From an uncultured Saprospiraceae bacterium (lineage in GTDB: Bacteria > Bacteroidota > Bacteroidia > Chitinophagales > Saprospiraceae), in the NCBI GenBank assembly GCA_938044055.1, contig CALIQO010000326.1, forward strand, positions 1 through 6,854: a DNA stretch of 6,854 nucleotides. The letters are read 5' to 3'. The translations under genes and the position numbers were made by a program. Shown piece after piece: positions 6,757 through 6,854 of the stretch. How positions within the stretch are numbered: the first letter of the stretch is position 1; each line of letters starts with the position of its first letter. Below the pieces are notes generated by a model. The model saw nothing but the letters and a program-made list of their open reading frames with translations, was not told the DNA's origin and made no database searches.

Positions 6757-6854
6757 ATGACGAGGTTGCTGTACTATCTCGTTATTAAGCCTATGTCACT
6801 CCTGCCTTATTGGATACTATATAGGCTGTCTGATTTTCTATTCATAATTTTCTA
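6757..6854 (+). CDS. Probable lysophospholipid/lipid A acyltransferase (LpxL/HtrB-like), N-terminal fragment
   Basis: An ATG 2 nt after the trmN6 stop opens a frame that runs off the right edge, giving 32 residues without a stop. The peptide is MTRLLYYLVIKP followed by MSLLPYWILYRLSDFLFIIF. This pattern of LLYYL, then LLP, then ILYRLSDFLF is the usual membrane-embedded start of the Bacteroidota lysophospholipid acyltransferase family related to LpxL/HtrB, which adds secondary acyl chains to lipid A at the inner membrane. The catalytic HX4D motif would lie beyond the window, so the call rests on a short hydrophobic segment. The tight spacing suggests translational coupling with trmN6. Confidence 0.6.
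   Translation, partial: MTRLLYYLVIKPMSLLPYWILYRLSDFLFIIF

Overview
The window reads as chromosomal DNA of a member of the Bacteroidota, probably a free-living, flavobacteria-like or related lineage; the class cannot be settled from this stretch. The evidence is the AT-rich sequence, the absence of clear Shine-Dalgarno sites, a TonB-dependent receptor with an N-terminal carboxypeptidase-regulatory-like domain, a DUF5689-type lipoprotein with acidic residues just after the lipobox Cys, and candidate -7 elements close to the Bacteroidota TAnnTTTG consensus.

Layout: (i) 1-451, minus strand: the N-terminal 150 residues of a secreted endonuclease/exonuclease/phosphatase (EEP, DNase I-fold) protein that runs off the left edge. 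(ii) 452-609: a 158-bp divergent intergenic region with candidate promoters for both directions and a 10-bp palindrome. (iii) 610-3366, plus strand: a TonB-dependent outer-membrane receptor of 918 aa. (iv) 3393-6035: an 880-aa lipoprotein with an N-terminal DUF5689 region followed by three tandem copies of a module of about 190 aa at a constant pitch of about 204 residues; each module appears to be a pair of OB-fold-like halves. (v) 6041-6754: a TrmN6/YfiC-type tRNA1(Val) A37 N6-methyltransferase. (vi) 6757 to the right edge: the first 32 residues of a probable LpxL/HtrB-like lysophospholipid acyltransferase. The four plus-strand genes are separated by only 26, 5 and 2 nt, so they could be read as one transcript.

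Interpretation: receptor, OB-fold lipoprotein and divergent EEP nuclease/phosphatase look like one functional unit, built like a SusC/SusD pair but with a non-SusD surface partner. The most attractive hypothesis is capture and processing of extracellular nucleic acid or another phosphodiester/phosphate-containing polymer at the cell surface. This is inferred from domain types and arrangement; no substrate can be read from the sequence. The two downstream genes (tRNA modification and lipid A acylation) look like housekeeping functions that happen to sit behind the uptake pair.
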